Below, piece by piece: positions 24,252 to 52,710 of a stretch of DNA of 64,000 bases. The translations under genes and the position numbers were made by a program. The notes beneath the pieces are model-generated. The model searched no databases and was not told where the DNA came from. It saw only the letters and a program-made list of their open reading frames with translations. Location of the stretch: assembly GCA_026929865.2 (NCBI GenBank), contig CM049416.1, positions 14,101,501 through 14,165,500 of the forward strand. Direction: 5' to 3'. This DNA comes from Hyperoplus lanceolatus. Lineage: Eukaryota; Chordata; Actinopteri; Uranoscopiformes; Ammodytidae. Within the stretch, counting starts at the first letter, position 1. Every line of letters starts with the position of its first letter.

Positions 24252-24294
24252 CCAGCCAGCCAGCCAGCCAGCCAGCCTGCCTGCCTCTCCTCTT
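24252..24294. repeat. (CCAG)n/(CCTG)n repeat between miR-183 and miR-96
   Basis: Tetranucleotide CCAG repeats passing into CCTGCCTG, 10 bp before the miR-96 hairpin. Length variation here would alter the spacing of the hairpins in the primary transcript. Confidence 0.9.
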
Positions 24295-24297
24295 CTT

Positions 24298-24373
24298 TGC
24301 CCATTTTGGCACTAGCACATTTTTGCTTCTGTATATATACTTTGAGCAATTATGTGTAGTGCCAATATGGGAC
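24298..24373 (+). ncRNA. mir96: pre-miR-96
   Basis: The mature 5p at 24,305-24,327 begins TTTGGCACTAGCACATTTTT; the 3p arm at 24,347-24,368 begins CAATTATGTGTAGTGCC. The two arms form a hairpin with a GTATATATAC-containing loop. Seed TTGGCAC is intact; mutations in the human miR-96 seed cause progressive deafness. Lies 230 bp after miR-183, so one primary transcript is expected. Confidence 0.97.
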
Positions 24374-24786
24374 AAGATAGACTTCCGTCACTTTCGCATC
24401 ATCTTGGACACTCCTATGTATTAGTATAATGCTTTGGTGTCTCTGTGCTTTCGTGTAATTTGGTCTCCAATACATGGCTGTACCAAGAACTCTAAGTGGA
24501 TGTGGATCTACATTTTTAAGACATGCTAGCTCCTATGTGCAACAACACCTCATATGCCAGTCAAACCATGACCTTGAAGAATGATACTAGCACAACAGAG
24601 CCAAATGAATAATCAGTTAATGTTCCTCCCTCTCCATTTAAATAAGGAAACACCTTTTGCTAAAAATGTGAAATTAAGAATCATGCCATATCTTTTTTGC
24701 GGATTTCTTCTGTCAATCTGAATGACCTTACCATAAACCAAGTTCTGTATGTAAGTGGCTCATGTGAGTGTGAAAAAGGCCCAGCA

Positions 24787-24877
24787 GCTCTCTGGTGGTG
24801 TTTGGCAATGGTAGAACTCACACTGGTGAGGTAGATGGATCCGGTGGTTCTAGACTTGCCAACTACTGCTTGAGAGC
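24787..24877 (+). ncRNA. mir182: pre-miR-182
   Basis: The mature 5p starts at 24,801 with TTTGGCAATGGTAGAACTCA; the 3p arm at 24,845-24,865 begins TGGTTCTAGACTTGCC. The base of the stem closes with GCTCTC/GAGAGC. Third member of the cluster, 414 bp after miR-96. The seed TTGGCAA overlaps that of miR-96, so the two share many targets. Confidence 0.97.
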
Positions 24878-25214
24878 GTCCACCACTGACTCACTAAGTC
24901 ACTGCCAGCCGTCCGGCGCCAAGTGGAAACAAGTCAAACGTCTTTGAAGGGCATTTTAGGGAGTGAGTCAGTGGCCGATGGTGGTGAAGGGTGGGGTGAG
25001 ACTCACTTCCTCCCCCTGCGCACCCCGGCTTCAAAACTCCGGTAACTCTTCAAAAGGAAAGTGTGGAAAACGGTCAGGGCAAACCATGTTTTTTTAAAAT
25101 TTTATTTCAAAACTGATGATGTGGATCCAGGTAAAAAAAAATAAGTTTTCCTCTCTTTCATTGACAAAAGAGGAGACACAGAGTGCACTATATATACAGT
25201 ATATATGGCGATAT

Positions 25215-25370
25215 ATATGGGGGCGGGACCTGATAAGCCTTTGGCTTCTTCCGTCTCCCTTCGGACAACACAAAGTATGATGTATGAATATTTGCAAGAG
25301 AAAATTGTGTATTGTGTGGAATTGTCCGAAAGAATAATAAATAAATAAATAAAAATAAATATATGGACGC
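25215..25370 (+). mobile_element. Probable 3' end of a non-LTR retrotransposon
   Basis: GGGGCGGGACCTGATAAGCC followed by GGCTTCTTCCGTCTCCCTTC, then AT-rich sequence ending in ATAATAAATAAATAAATAAA. This 'GATAAGC...CTTCTTCC...CCCTTCGGAC' pattern with a short A-rich tandem tail is typical of 3' ends of fish LINEs. No reverse transcriptase remains. Confidence 0.45.
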
Positions 25371-26109
25371 AATAGGATGTGGTTTGAGAAAATGTCTTGA
25401 AACCTAAAAATTACAACGAGAACAAATGATGTCCCTAATATTTACTCAATTATATGTAATTAATATATTCGGTGTATAATTGTTACATATTGCAAATAAA
25501 TGTACAAATAGGTTCTAGAAGATTGGTAACGACCCCAAAGACAAGAAGGAAAATGAGACCTGGATCAGAAATCAATTTAAGTGTTTCCTGAAACTGGAGT
25601 TTCTGATGAAATCAATGCAAAAACGTCTTATCAGCGTCTTATAACGCCCCTTTTCTCTGATGATACTGCCTGTTAAACACCTTTTACCCAAAGCCAAGAC
25701 AGGATACCATGTAAGTTTTTTTTAAAATACTGAAATTAAACAATAAGTGTTGAACATTGCACGTCATTGATTATCAATTAATTTTTTAAATCTTTTGCTG
25801 AGAAAAATGGGAACATTTGCCATTTCCAGGGGCTGAATTATGAGGATTTGCTTCTTTTATCTGTTTGATATTTTCTAATATCTACAGTAAATATGATTCC
25901 ATTTCAACTTTTGACTTTTCTATTTTTTACCTGATGTAGACTAGTCGATTAATGTAGTATTAAGAATAAGTATTGACTGAGTAAGGAATAATAATGATAA
26001 TCATTAGTTGCATCCCTACATGTATTGAATGGAAGCTGATGATAATGGCTTCCTCTGTTGAAAGGCCAGTCTTGTCTTGAGGTTTGACCAGCAGAGCTAG
26101 ATCAAGTGA

Positions 26110-26601
26110 GTGCAGGGACTGAGTGGTCGTACAGAGGTTCAGCTATTCTGCCTCCATCAGGGGGTTCCTCTCTTAGCTCTGTGGCATAATTGGCAAAACC
26201 GCGCAGTATCATCTTACCCGTCTCTTTCAATGCGGCCTTTTTCCCTCCTCCCTTCCCAAGCCAAGAGGGTGGAGAGAGATGGGGGAGTCGTTCTCAGATG
26301 TTGGTTTGGTCCATCGACAGAATGGCTACACATTGAGCTCCATATATCTGGGTCAGGGTCTGCTAATGTAGGTGACAGGGGGATCTGGGGATTAAAACCT
26401 CTTTATCTGCCTCTGCATAAATCCTTCTTTATAGCCTACACTTCAGCTTTAGCTGATTTGTATTGTTACCAGTTTGCCTGCGGGTTGCTGTGGCTATATT
26501 TGATGTACATGGACGTCGCCATCGCACTGGTGCAGAGGCTCTTTAGCTTATGTACGTATGGGTCGTCCATTAAAAACAGAGAGAGAGCGGGTAAGTGCTG
26601 A
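26110..26601 (+). other. Unassigned 163-codon open frame ending on a strong splice donor
   Basis: The longest open frame in the window outside repeats and transposons (MQGLSGRTEVQLFCL... to KNRERAGKC). No domain is recognised and the composition is not convincingly coding. The frame runs over a consensus donor, GCGG|GTAAGT, at 26,591. It lies 1.2 kb after miR-182 on the same strand, so it may be an exon of the cluster's host transcript rather than a protein gene. Confidence 0.25.
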
Positions 26602-27081
26602 GATTGTGGTGACACACGGACTAGTTGACATGAAAGAGCTCAGCTCAAGCTGTTGTTCACTGGACAACTGATTCAGGTTAACTGGGGTTGTGTCTTATGT
26701 TACAGAACATACCAAGCACATATGACATGCATAGTGTGAACATGCAACTGAACAGTCTAGGGTTTTGTAATGCCGAAATCAATGTAACAAGGAATGTTTT
26801 CTTAGTTTGTTCTCCTGCTGACTTTAATCACTCAAATGGCATATTGTTTTTTTTAAATATATCATATAAATCCCTTTTCTGTGATATGTGCAAATAAATA
26901 CTTTCAACAGACTGATCCATGTGTCAGACTACGTCTACTAACGATCTTCTCTGCAGCAAAGTGCATTGTGGGATAACCCCTTGTCAATGCGAGGCCTTCT
27001 CCAGATGGGCCGGGCAGCTCAGGTTACACCGCATTTTTCAGTAGTGGCCCCTCTATCCCACAGCCCCCCTGGCCCCTTTCT

Positions 27082-27187
<106 letters not shown>

Positions 27188-27927
27188 CCTGGGTGGGTAT
27201 GAGACAGTGCTTCGCCTGTGCTCTAATGCAGCCTGCAGCAGAGCATTAGTGAAATGAGATTATGATCATTCTTCTTACATAGTGTCTGGGCAGAGGTGTG
27301 AGCTGAGAAGGTGAGGATGCCATTATTAGACCATTAGACTACATTATGGGAAGGAAGATGCTTCATCATCAGCAACCTGTCTTCTGACGCTATGGCTTCA
27401 CGGGAAGCCCAGATGTGTAGTTAGTAGGGTCGATTTCAAAAGAAAAACATTATTTATGTTCAAGTTTGTCCATGTTTTCAAAGATGAGAAAACAGTTTCT
27501 ACCTCATAAGGCCGGTGGGTCAAACGAGGGTCAACGGCAGAATCTCTTCTGAATGGTTAGACAGTGTGACAGATCTACAAGTAGGCCTATTCAATTCTGT
27601 AGGTTTTATATTTTTATTTTTAGGACAAGGGGTAGTAGATTATCTCTTGTTGGAGCAAGCGGGGGCTTGGTTGAAACCGTGAGCAGTTTGTAGGCCTACG
27701 CATGTGTGCGTGGGCCACATGGGAGTGCAGCAGCAGAGCCAGGGATGCACTGTATTAAGACACGATTAGTGGAGATTAAAGCTCTGGCCTAGAGTCTGCC
27801 TGCACGACTCCAGGCAACAAGAATGACCAAAGCCCTATCCTACCCTGTGTTGACCCCTGTGGAGCATGGGCCACTGAAGCCCTTGCTACATCCTATGTGC
27901 ACCAACCGACTGAGGACAATCAATAAC

Positions 27928-27928
<1 letters not shown>

Positions 27929-27974
<46 letters not shown>
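27929..27974. repeat. (CA)n microsatellite
   Basis: About 23 CA units, followed by GCCTGCCTGCCTG. Confidence 0.95.
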
Positions 27975-27976
<2 letters not shown>

Positions 27977-28700
27977 CTGCCTGCCTGACCTCTGCCCAGT
28001 GATTCCTCCAGTAAACATATTGCCCCCAAAGACAAGAGCACAGGCACTCTCACACTGCAGCCTGACTATCCTAGATTGGATGGTTCTAATGACATCCAAT
28101 CATGATCAAAGTCAGTAAGATTGGTTGCGACAATTGGAGGAGTGTGTGGAAGAGTGTATTGTGCACGATGATGTAACTTGTGAAACAGTGTCACACAATG
28201 ACGGCGCTACACCGGGGCTAAAGCCCCGTTAGAAATTTGGTTAGCCCCGGTTCAGCCCCCAAGGAATCAGGATACTAGTTACATATAGGCTACTGTATTG
28301 CAGTAACAGCTGTTAATATTTTCTTTAAACGCTCTAAACAATTAAATCTTCAACAATCTTCACATCAGGCAAGCCTATTCTGTAGCCTAGTGATGCGCAG
28401 CGTATTTTTATTTATTTTTTTGCCTTGCACCCGGCCGAGAGTCAAGCTGCTCTGCCGGGCGAAGTCCGCCCGGCAGCAAATATGTCACTAAAATAGGCTG
28501 CTGCATCCAAATCATCCCCGATCGCCAATTTGATACTAGCCTACAGCAACACAATTTAGCAAAACTGTCAGGATCGCGTGGCGCTGTCAAAGGTGCAGAT
28601 CTGGCCACTGGAGCAGAGAAGAAGCCAGCGTGTCTGTTTCTCCGCAGCGCACAGCACAGGGAATATCTAATAGGCTACTATTTTTATTATAAAATGTCAC

Positions 28701-28966
28701 TTAAAGCTGGGGTATGTGATTTCTGATTGGTCAAAGTTAACATGAGCTGTACACTTTGACCAATCAGAGCGAGGCTCTGATTCTCTGTTCTTATTAGCTG
28801 TTGGGACTGTCCATTCACTTTGGCACAGCTTTGTTGGTGTAGACTCATGTCAGAGAGGTACCATAGGGGAGGGACCAAAGAGAACAAGTGGAGTGGTTGA
28901 GGTATTTGGATTCGAATCTCTATCCCAACTGCCATTGTCTCCCCAAATCCTCCACCCCAGCTTTAA
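28701..28966. mobile_element. MITE with TTAAAGCTGGGGTA ends (intact copy)
   Basis: Begins TTAAAGCTGGGGTATGTGAT and ends CCACCCCAGCTTTAA, flanked by TTAA. Contains the inverted pair TGATTGGTCAAAGT / ACTTTGACCAATCA at 28,724-28,767. It is the full-length relative, in opposite orientation, of the rearranged copy at 13,596-13,984. Confidence 0.8.
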
Positions 28967-30960
28967 GAGCGACGACAAACACACAGGTCAGTAATCATTT
29001 AGATGGCAAGATGATGAGGCAGATTCTTTGGAAAATGTAAAAAAAGGCAAAAGTTTATGATGATGTGAACAACTTACTGTATGTGTGTGCTTTTTAAGTC
29101 GCCAGAACGTCAGAAACAAGTCATTGAGGCTCAAATTTGGGAAAATATCCAGGCGCCGTGCATGATGCACACAATCTCTGACTTTAACACACGACCAGTG
29201 GGTCTGCTGGCCGTTCACTATCAGACAGTGTTTGTGTGTGAATGCCTGGTGTTGTTTTAACTTTATATTCTTTTTCCCCCCCCAATGTTGGATCTATGGA
29301 AAAATGTGTTGTACTCCAGTTGGATTCAAAAGTACTATCCTGCAGGACCTGGTAGGGATAAATATCATTCATAAGTCACCTTTTTTCTTATAAGCATTTT
29401 GAAAATGCAGATTGATGTCCCGACTGTTTAAAAATGTTTTTAGTTCATATTCTAGAATACAACTATACAGATATACTAAAATGAATGAATTAAAATACAC
29501 AAAAAAACAGATTCCTGTGTTTTAAAACATTTATTATAACTTTAAGGTGTCTTAAGGCTGTGTCTTTGTGAATCGAGTCATCTTTTCTGAACCCATAACC
29601 TAATTGTGTTCACCTTTAATGATGCAGTTGAAAGGTTTTGATGCACCATGTTTAACTGAGTGGATGGATGGTGCAAAGAGAGAGAGAGAGAGGGTTGTGT
29701 GGAGGAGGGAGAGCTTTATGAGGTGGTGTAGGCCTTTTTCAAAGAAAACAACCTAATAAGGCCTTCTTAATCTGCAGGGACAGTTTGATGCGCAATGCGT
29801 GTCACACACCTACAATGAAAGGAAGCCCTTGCCTACAAAGACCCACAATACATGCTCTCATGTCTTTCTCAACTCACACGAGGGGTCCAATTAAAAAAAA
29901 AATACCAGAGGAAGGAGAATAAAACACGAAACAATAAGAACAAATCTTCATCTTTTCATCTGTGTGACTGTGAATGCAACCTGCTTCAGCTTTAATCTGG
30001 AGGGAGAGCGAGATATACACTGACGCCTGGTAGATTAAGGCCTGAACGCTTCTCTTCTCTCTCTGCTCTACTCTGCAACAGAAGGGCCCGGCCAGCAAAT
30101 CCCTGGCTTTAAAGCAGTAGAGGTTCAGGCAGCTTATGATGTAATCACACAGCCCTGTCTGTCACGGCATTGGAAGTGGGGGGTAGCCTATGCTGTAGAG
30201 GAGATGTGTGGCCACTATATTAGTATGGGATAAAATTCAAGAGAAATGTGTCATTCTTCCAAAAAAGGGAAGATATGGTTGTAAAGTCGTCAACTGTGAA
30301 TACCAAAAGGTCAAACGTAAAGCTTCCTGTATAGTGTAGGTCTCCTTAGCTACTATGGAAGAGGTGGGACAAGGTCATCGCTTTGCAATGCAGTTAAGTT
30401 TCAAGTCAAGACGGATTGGCTACGTCCAAGTCATCTTACAAATGACAAATACTGAACCTTGCTCTTTACAAAATAAAAGCACAATTTGTGTTAATGATAA
30501 ATTGAAATATTGTAGCCTATCATCAGTTATACCCTCACAATTTTAGAATATTGCTGTGTTTCGCTGAAGCTAGAAGCACATTTGAGATTGAGCTAAAAGG
30601 TTGGTTGTAGGTTTTGTCAAGGGGTTCATTAGCTTTGTTCATGACTGTACAGTAAACATGCAATACTATATCAAACAAAAGCAATTGCTCAGTTATATTT
30701 ACTTGTGCCTCACGTGTTGCTCTCCTCACTTGTGTTTTTTTCTGGCCTGAGGCCTAAGCATTTAATTGCCAATGACTGCTGCCGTTGTTGCATACGATGA
30801 GTAAACTTCTTGATTCTAATATTTTAATAACAAAGCTACAGAGCTGCCTGTATAACAAACTAATTTCATTCAGTTTTAATAAGAAAAACTAATGTAGCTG
30901 CAACATTTTAACGCTTCAATAATCAGGAAGGAAAGAGAACGAATGTTGAACAGCAGCCAT

Positions 30961-30976
30961 TTTATTGGACTTTATT
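30961..30976 (-). promoter_or_regulatory. Candidate NRF1 poly(A) signals (two AATAAA)
   Basis: The minus strand reads AATAAAGTCCAATAAAATGG, two hexamers 10 bp apart, followed by T/GT-containing sequence. Confidence 0.45.
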
Positions 30977-31587
30977 TTTTAAATAGTGGTGAGAGTTGAA
31001 CCAAATGTTACAGCTGCATCGAACTGTATCGATTTGCATCAAGCAATGTTTTGTGTTAGGTTTTTTATTTAATTTGTTTTTAAAGGAAATGCTTTTTAAA
31101 TATTCCCATCGCAAATACTGCAGCTCCTGTTCAAGTATACAATTAACTTCCTGTGATAACCAAAGTGATGCAGACCACCATACAAAGGAGTTTGTGTTAA
31201 TTAGAAAATAACATATACCAAGGGGGGGTGGGGGGGTGCACCTATCCATGCACTGGCAATAAATTGATTTTGTAGACAAAATGGCTGCCTCAGGAAGTCG
31301 GCACACAGCAGTCCAGCAGTAATAACACACCTTGATGTATATATCCTGAGTCTTCACAAATCTTGACATGTGCGTGGATCACGGTAAAACAGCACAGGAC
31401 ATACACACAACAATGACAACATGGTATTTCAACATAATATTTTATCATCTTAATGAGAGAAATGTCTTCAGCTTAGACGCTATTCTGTACACTAACAGAG
31501 GTTTTAGGTGAGTTGAGGTGGAAGGAGTAAAAATTTAGGGTCGTGATCAGGGATGCAGCGGAAAATGAGAGTGGGGTGATTTTTGAC

Positions 31588-31597
31588 TATGGCACTG
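31588..31597 (-). promoter_or_regulatory. Predicted miR-183-5p target site in the NRF1 3'UTR
   Basis: The minus (mRNA) strand reads CAGTGCCATA, complementary to nucleotides 1-10 of miR-183-5p. Upstream in the mRNA, GAATTTACAATT offers possible 3' supplementary pairing with GAATTC in the microRNA. The match is exact; function is inferred. Confidence 0.5.
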
Positions 31598-32051
31598 AAT
31601 TGTAAATTCATTCTAAAGAAACAATACAGTCAAGTACAAGGAACGACAAGGAAATTCCAGAACAGTTATAGTAGTTCCACACTCTGGGGTTGAAGAAGTG
31701 GTGTGGCTTTCCTCCCAACGCTTTTTTTGGTTCATCTTTGTTTGAAGTTAAAGGTTAGATCGTAGAGGAAATAAATACTTAATACTCAACATCACAGAGC
31801 TAAAAAAAAAACGAAAAATCGAAAAACATGAAGCTGAATGGAAGAAGAAAATTACATCAACGAAAGCAATATCTTTACATAGTAAACACAATGCATTGAT
31901 AACTCACTCTTTACATCCCCCTGCAGATGTACATTTAAAAATATATCTGACATTGTACACAACCGCGCGATGTCTTGGAAAACAGTAGGAATCCACCAAA
32001 ATCTCCAAGGTTTTTTTTCAGTGCCTTCTACTCCGTCCATGGTTTTAATTG

Positions 32052-48541
<16,490 letters not shown>

Positions 48542-48584
48542 TATTGGGCCCCTGGTTTACACAGCTGGATCCACAGGACAATGA
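48542..48584 (-). other. nrf1: NRF1 5'UTR, part in the first coding exon
   Basis: A 3' splice site on the minus strand, ATGTCTCCTCAG, ends at 48,585, giving 43 nt of 5'UTR before the ATG. Another AG (TGGATCCAG) is closer, so the acceptor is a best guess. Confidence 0.5.
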
Positions 48585-49642
48585 CTGAGGAGACATACAA
48601 GAGAAGATGCAGTAGAAGATAAAGACAGGGATGTTTAGAAATGTAAATGTCTGTAGTAATGACTATTGATATACAGCGTAGCAGATGCATTTCTTGTTGT
48701 TTTACATTGTTGATGCGCTTTATCCTGGTTTTGGGAACTATGTCTAGACGAATTTCATGCGGCTTTTGATTTTTCGAATACATTTTCCATCTGCTCTGTA
48801 AAGCACTTCATAGCTTTGTTTTGAAAGGTGCTATTATGATTATTATTTGTATCATACACCATGTGAACTACCAGCTGACCTAAATATGCAATTTTATTTT
48901 TTATAGATGTGCTTATAAGCATATGGCAGCATAACTGGGTCATGCTGATCCAAAACAGGTTGAGGCTTTTGATAGAAATACAGTATGTATGTGGTTATAC
49001 ATTATTGGAATGAAAGCCAATTCAAACAATCAGAAATACTTTCTGGTAAATTCATTTCACATGACTGAAGACACTGCATGATTTTTTTTTTGTATAATCC
49101 GCGAGTGCACCACAAATGCATCTTCTGACCTTCACAATCATGCAATTTAATACAAAACTGTGACCGTGGACATCATCATTGTCACCATTTATTTTCACAG
49201 TAGGTTCTGGTTCATTGGTGCGCATCAAATTTCCTTCCTATGACCCAAAAATAGTGTAAGTATATACTTACTGTAAGCTTTGTGCTTATTGTCTGAGCAC
49301 ACTGATCGCACCACTGCTGCTCTGCCTCTAGAGGGCTTTATACTGTGTCAATCATCAATAGTACTGTAACATTTTTGTAATAACATCACAGGAATCAAAG
49401 CATGAAAATGTATCGTTTATTTTCCCTTTTTATTATGTGTCTGAAATCATAGATCTTACAAAGAGATGGAGCTGCAAGACTTGCATTGTTATGGATGGAT
49501 ATTGCTTGGAAATATTTAGGATGGTAAGAGACATCATAGTTTTAAATGTAACTGACTCAAAGGGAATGTTTGATAACAACGGTCTAAATGAAAGAGGTCA
49601 GTATGACTCTGAGTGTCTGCAATATTCACTGGTGGCTGGCTT

Positions 49643-49703
<61 letters not shown>

Positions 49704-50472
49704 GTTTTGTTATCTGTTTGAGATACTTGGACAGGAATGTTGTTACCCATCAACGCACAATTACGAAATAAACCATCATTAAACATGGCCAAACAGGTTT
49801 ATTTGCATTCACTTTCCCTTGCAGCAACTATATGGACAGTAGCCTAGTATCTGATGGAAACAACCCGACAATAACATTGATATTTAATCATGCGCATGGC
49901 TTCTAATAATGCCAGTTTTCACAATACTTAGTAAGCAAGAACAGCTACGTCACGGTTCTGTAACGTTAGCAGACCTGCCGGGTCGGTTGACAACGTCTGC
50001 CAAACTGAGCTAAGCTAGCAATGTCCTACATTTGGCTAATACGCTAGCTAGCTACACATTTGGCGGTATAGCGTTGGTAATCTGAATGAACATAAACTAG
50101 AATGGAGAGCAGCTGCACAGTCTTGGTGTCTGCAATGTGATTATACATTAATTCAGCGTGATATGAAAGGTAAACCGCCTATGAAAAGGTAAACGCAGCA
50201 GCAGCTAGCATGAAACCCGCGCAATATGAAACAAAACAGATCGCTACGACGGGCCCAGCGGCCTACGTCTCCTCCACAGCTATTCTATTCTATACGAGCT
50301 TGTTGTCGATACCAGCCTACAACACGATTCCACACAAAAAGCCATATTTTTATCGTAATCCTGCTCCAGTCAACATCTAAACAATCTGCATCTTTCACCC
50401 GGACGCTGCCGGGTTCGATGATGCGGCTGCGCCGGGGCTGAAATAATGGAGATTGCGCGGTAGGGCACTAAC
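48585..50472 (-). other. nrf1: NRF1 5' intron
   Basis: Intron between the presumed non-coding exon and the first coding exon. Holds an (AT)n tract and, at 49,890-49,899, the palindrome CATGCGCATG, which resembles a partial NRF1 site. No exon recognised. Confidence 0.5.
49648..49702. repeat. (AT)n microsatellite
   Basis: About 27 AT units in the NRF1 5' intron. Confidence 0.97.
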
Positions 50473-50660
50473 CTCAGAGCGGCTGCGCTACTTCGGGCCT
50501 GCGCCGTACAGCGGGGATGGATCCGAGCTTTAATGGAGGACAGAGGGGAGCCAGCAGCAAACACAGCGATCAGACCGCACACAACACTGATCTTCACTAG
50601 TGGTGCCTTCAGGTGCCTCTTCCAGCTTCACAATGCATACACTCCGGCGTGCGTTTAGAA
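50200..50660. promoter_or_regulatory. CpG-rich NRF1 promoter region
   Basis: CpG-dense island in AT-rich DNA, overlapping the presumed first exon. Contains half-site words GCCTGCGCCG, GGCTGCGCCG and ATTGCGCGG that resemble GC-type NRF1 motifs. No TATA box. Confidence 0.5.
50473..50620 (-). other. nrf1: NRF1 non-coding first exon (estimated)
   Basis: GC-rich minus-strand sequence with many CpGs ending CCGCTCTGAG followed by the donor GTTAGT (50,472 downwards). No start codon matching NRF1 is present, in line with a leader exon. The transcription start is a guess. Confidence 0.5.
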
Positions 50661-50720
50661 GGCATTTAGCCAAATTAAGGAGAGGGCAAAATAACCTCTT
50701 CAGAAAGTCATAAAATATAG

Positions 50721-50808
<88 letters not shown>
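50721..50808. repeat. (GATA)n microsatellite
   Basis: About 22 GATA units, about 100 bp upstream of the presumed NRF1 start. Confidence 0.98.
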
Positions 50809-51269
50809 TCAAATGTTCATTAAAAAATATCTGCATACTCCATTTCTTATGATTCTTTATTTAAAAGTATATTTTTGCAAATTGTTGCAAATCTCAAACT
50901 GTAATATGAACAAGCTCGAGTCTATAATCTCGTTGATGATGTTGCAAAACCAGTACAGTTTTCATGAAGGTAAACATTAATATAACAAATATTAACCAGA
51001 AATGTAAGCCAAGACAGAACAATTTTATTTGGAAACAGTTTACTGCCTACACTAGGCTTAAACAAGTTACTTTCACAGCATTTGCTGATGCAGTCTCCAT
51101 TTCTCGATCGGCTTCCCTTCACATTTAGGAAATGTAGTTATCAAACATTTCTTCTTTCCAGTCAAGGCGATTGCGCATTTTTATATAATCCAGATTATGC
51201 TACTGTTCACCCTTTAGGCTACTGTTTGCAGACAATATTGAGGAATATTTCCGATAGTCAATGAATGGC

Positions 51270-51351
51270 ACATAAAACCTGCCAAGCCACGCCCCTCTCC
51301 ACTCAGACACTGAGCGGGGCTGCCGCTGTCGTCCGTCGGACCGGCTCTGAG
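51270..51351 (+). other. Candidate divergent first exon upstream of NRF1
   Basis: CpG-rich block with a CCACGCCCCTC GC/CACCC-type box followed by CCGTCGGACCGGCTCTGAG and the strong donor GTAAAG at 51,352. About 0.7 kb from the presumed NRF1 start and on the opposite strand. No downstream exon recognised. Confidence 0.3.
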
Positions 51352-51733
51352 GTAAAGTTATCCTCCCGTTGGGCTAGCAACACAATATATAAAATACAAA
51401 AATAAATAAGTAACGGAGTATTATTTGTATTAGGCCTATGTTGAAAACATTTTTAATTTGGGGAAGCGTCCATGCCAACTAAGAACTACTAAGACCAAAA
51501 CAGACCATAACAATAACTTTCCAATCAGCAACACCTGTGTGACTGTGTGATTAGATAGCCTACTACACACTGGACTAAATTCTACACTGACATGTTGATT
51601 TCTCCTTCAGGTTAATAGAATGCTTGCTTTTCCTTCAAAGACATTATTCAAACAAATAATGAATAGGCTACATAGGCTAATCATAATTTGGTCCCAATTT
51701 GCTTCCATTGAGTTTTAGACTTACAATTGAGTT

Positions 51734-52710
51734 TAGTGGAGGTCCTGGGAAAGTTTTGTATGCGTTTCATTTAGCGGAGAATATCTCAGCTAATATGACC
51801 CCAGTGGGATGTGTGACAAAATCTCTGCCCGGGACCAAAGTCCTGAAAATTACCACAACAGGTTACACTAGTATCACACTACGTGGTGAATGGGACTTTT
51901 ACTTTTTTACCAGATTAATCTTCATATTATGAGAAATAATTTTTGTATTACACTTAGTCTAAAACATTTAATACAATATGCAAATTAGGCAATATCTCAT
52001 TCAATATGCGTACATAGGTAGACTGTTTTTTTTAGCCATTTTCATTATCAAATCAGAATGTTTACACTCTTCTATGACCTTATAATAATTGTCATGGTGA
52101 ACATTGTGACCCCCTCAGAAAATCTGTAACTTCAAGGGTTTATATGTACACATAGGCCTATTTAATGAGATATTGGCTAATTTGCGTATTGTATTAGCCT
52201 ACTTTTTTTTAGACAAAGTGTAATACAAAAAGTATTTCTCTTAATATGAAGATTAATCTTGTAGAAATGTATGAGGATATCTATAAAGGAGGAAAAAGTT
52301 TCATTCACCACGTAGTGTGATACTAGTGTAACCTGTTGAAGTGCATACAAATCATATCCAGGACCCCTACTAAAGGGTGTATATGTGGTTACGCATATTT
52401 AATGAGATATTGCCTCATTTGCATATTTTATAAAATTTTTTAGACAAAGTGTAATACAAAAAGTATTTCTCTTAATATGAAGATTAATCTGGTAAAAAAA
52501 AGTCTGAGGATATCTATAAAGGAAAAAATGTCCCATGTACCACGCAGTGTGATACTTGTATAACCTCTTGTGGTCATTTTCAGGACTTTCGTCCCGGGTA
52601 GAGATTGTCACACATCCCACGTTGTTCACTGGGGTCATATTAGTCTATAACAGTTGAGATATTCTCCGCTAAATGAAGCGCATACAAAGCTTTCCAAGGA
52701 CCTCAACTAA
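51734..52710. repeat. 1-kb foldback (inverted) repeat with internal duplication
   Basis: The left arm (51,734-51,900), which includes TTTCATTTAGCGGAGAATAT, GTGGGATGTGTGACA and CAAAGTCCTGAAAAT, recurs inverted at 52,540-52,710. The segment with AGACAAAGTGTAATACAAAA and ATGAAGATTAATCT occurs twice in tandem (52,211 and 52,441) and inverted at 51,911-51,965. No coding capacity; probably a non-autonomous DNA element. Confidence 0.8.

Larger units (their letters stand above)
30945..32051 (-). other. nrf1: NRF1 3'UTR (estimated extent)
   Basis: Sequence between the NRF1 stop and a pair of AATAAA signals on the minus strand at 30,961-30,976. It contains a perfect 10-nt miR-183 match and a C-rich run (minus strand) near 31,220. 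The extent depends on which poly(A) site is used. Confidence 0.5.

Noticed and set aside
50721-50808. CRISPR-like or regularly spaced array
   Set aside because: Simple (GATA)n microsatellite without spacers, in a vertebrate genome.
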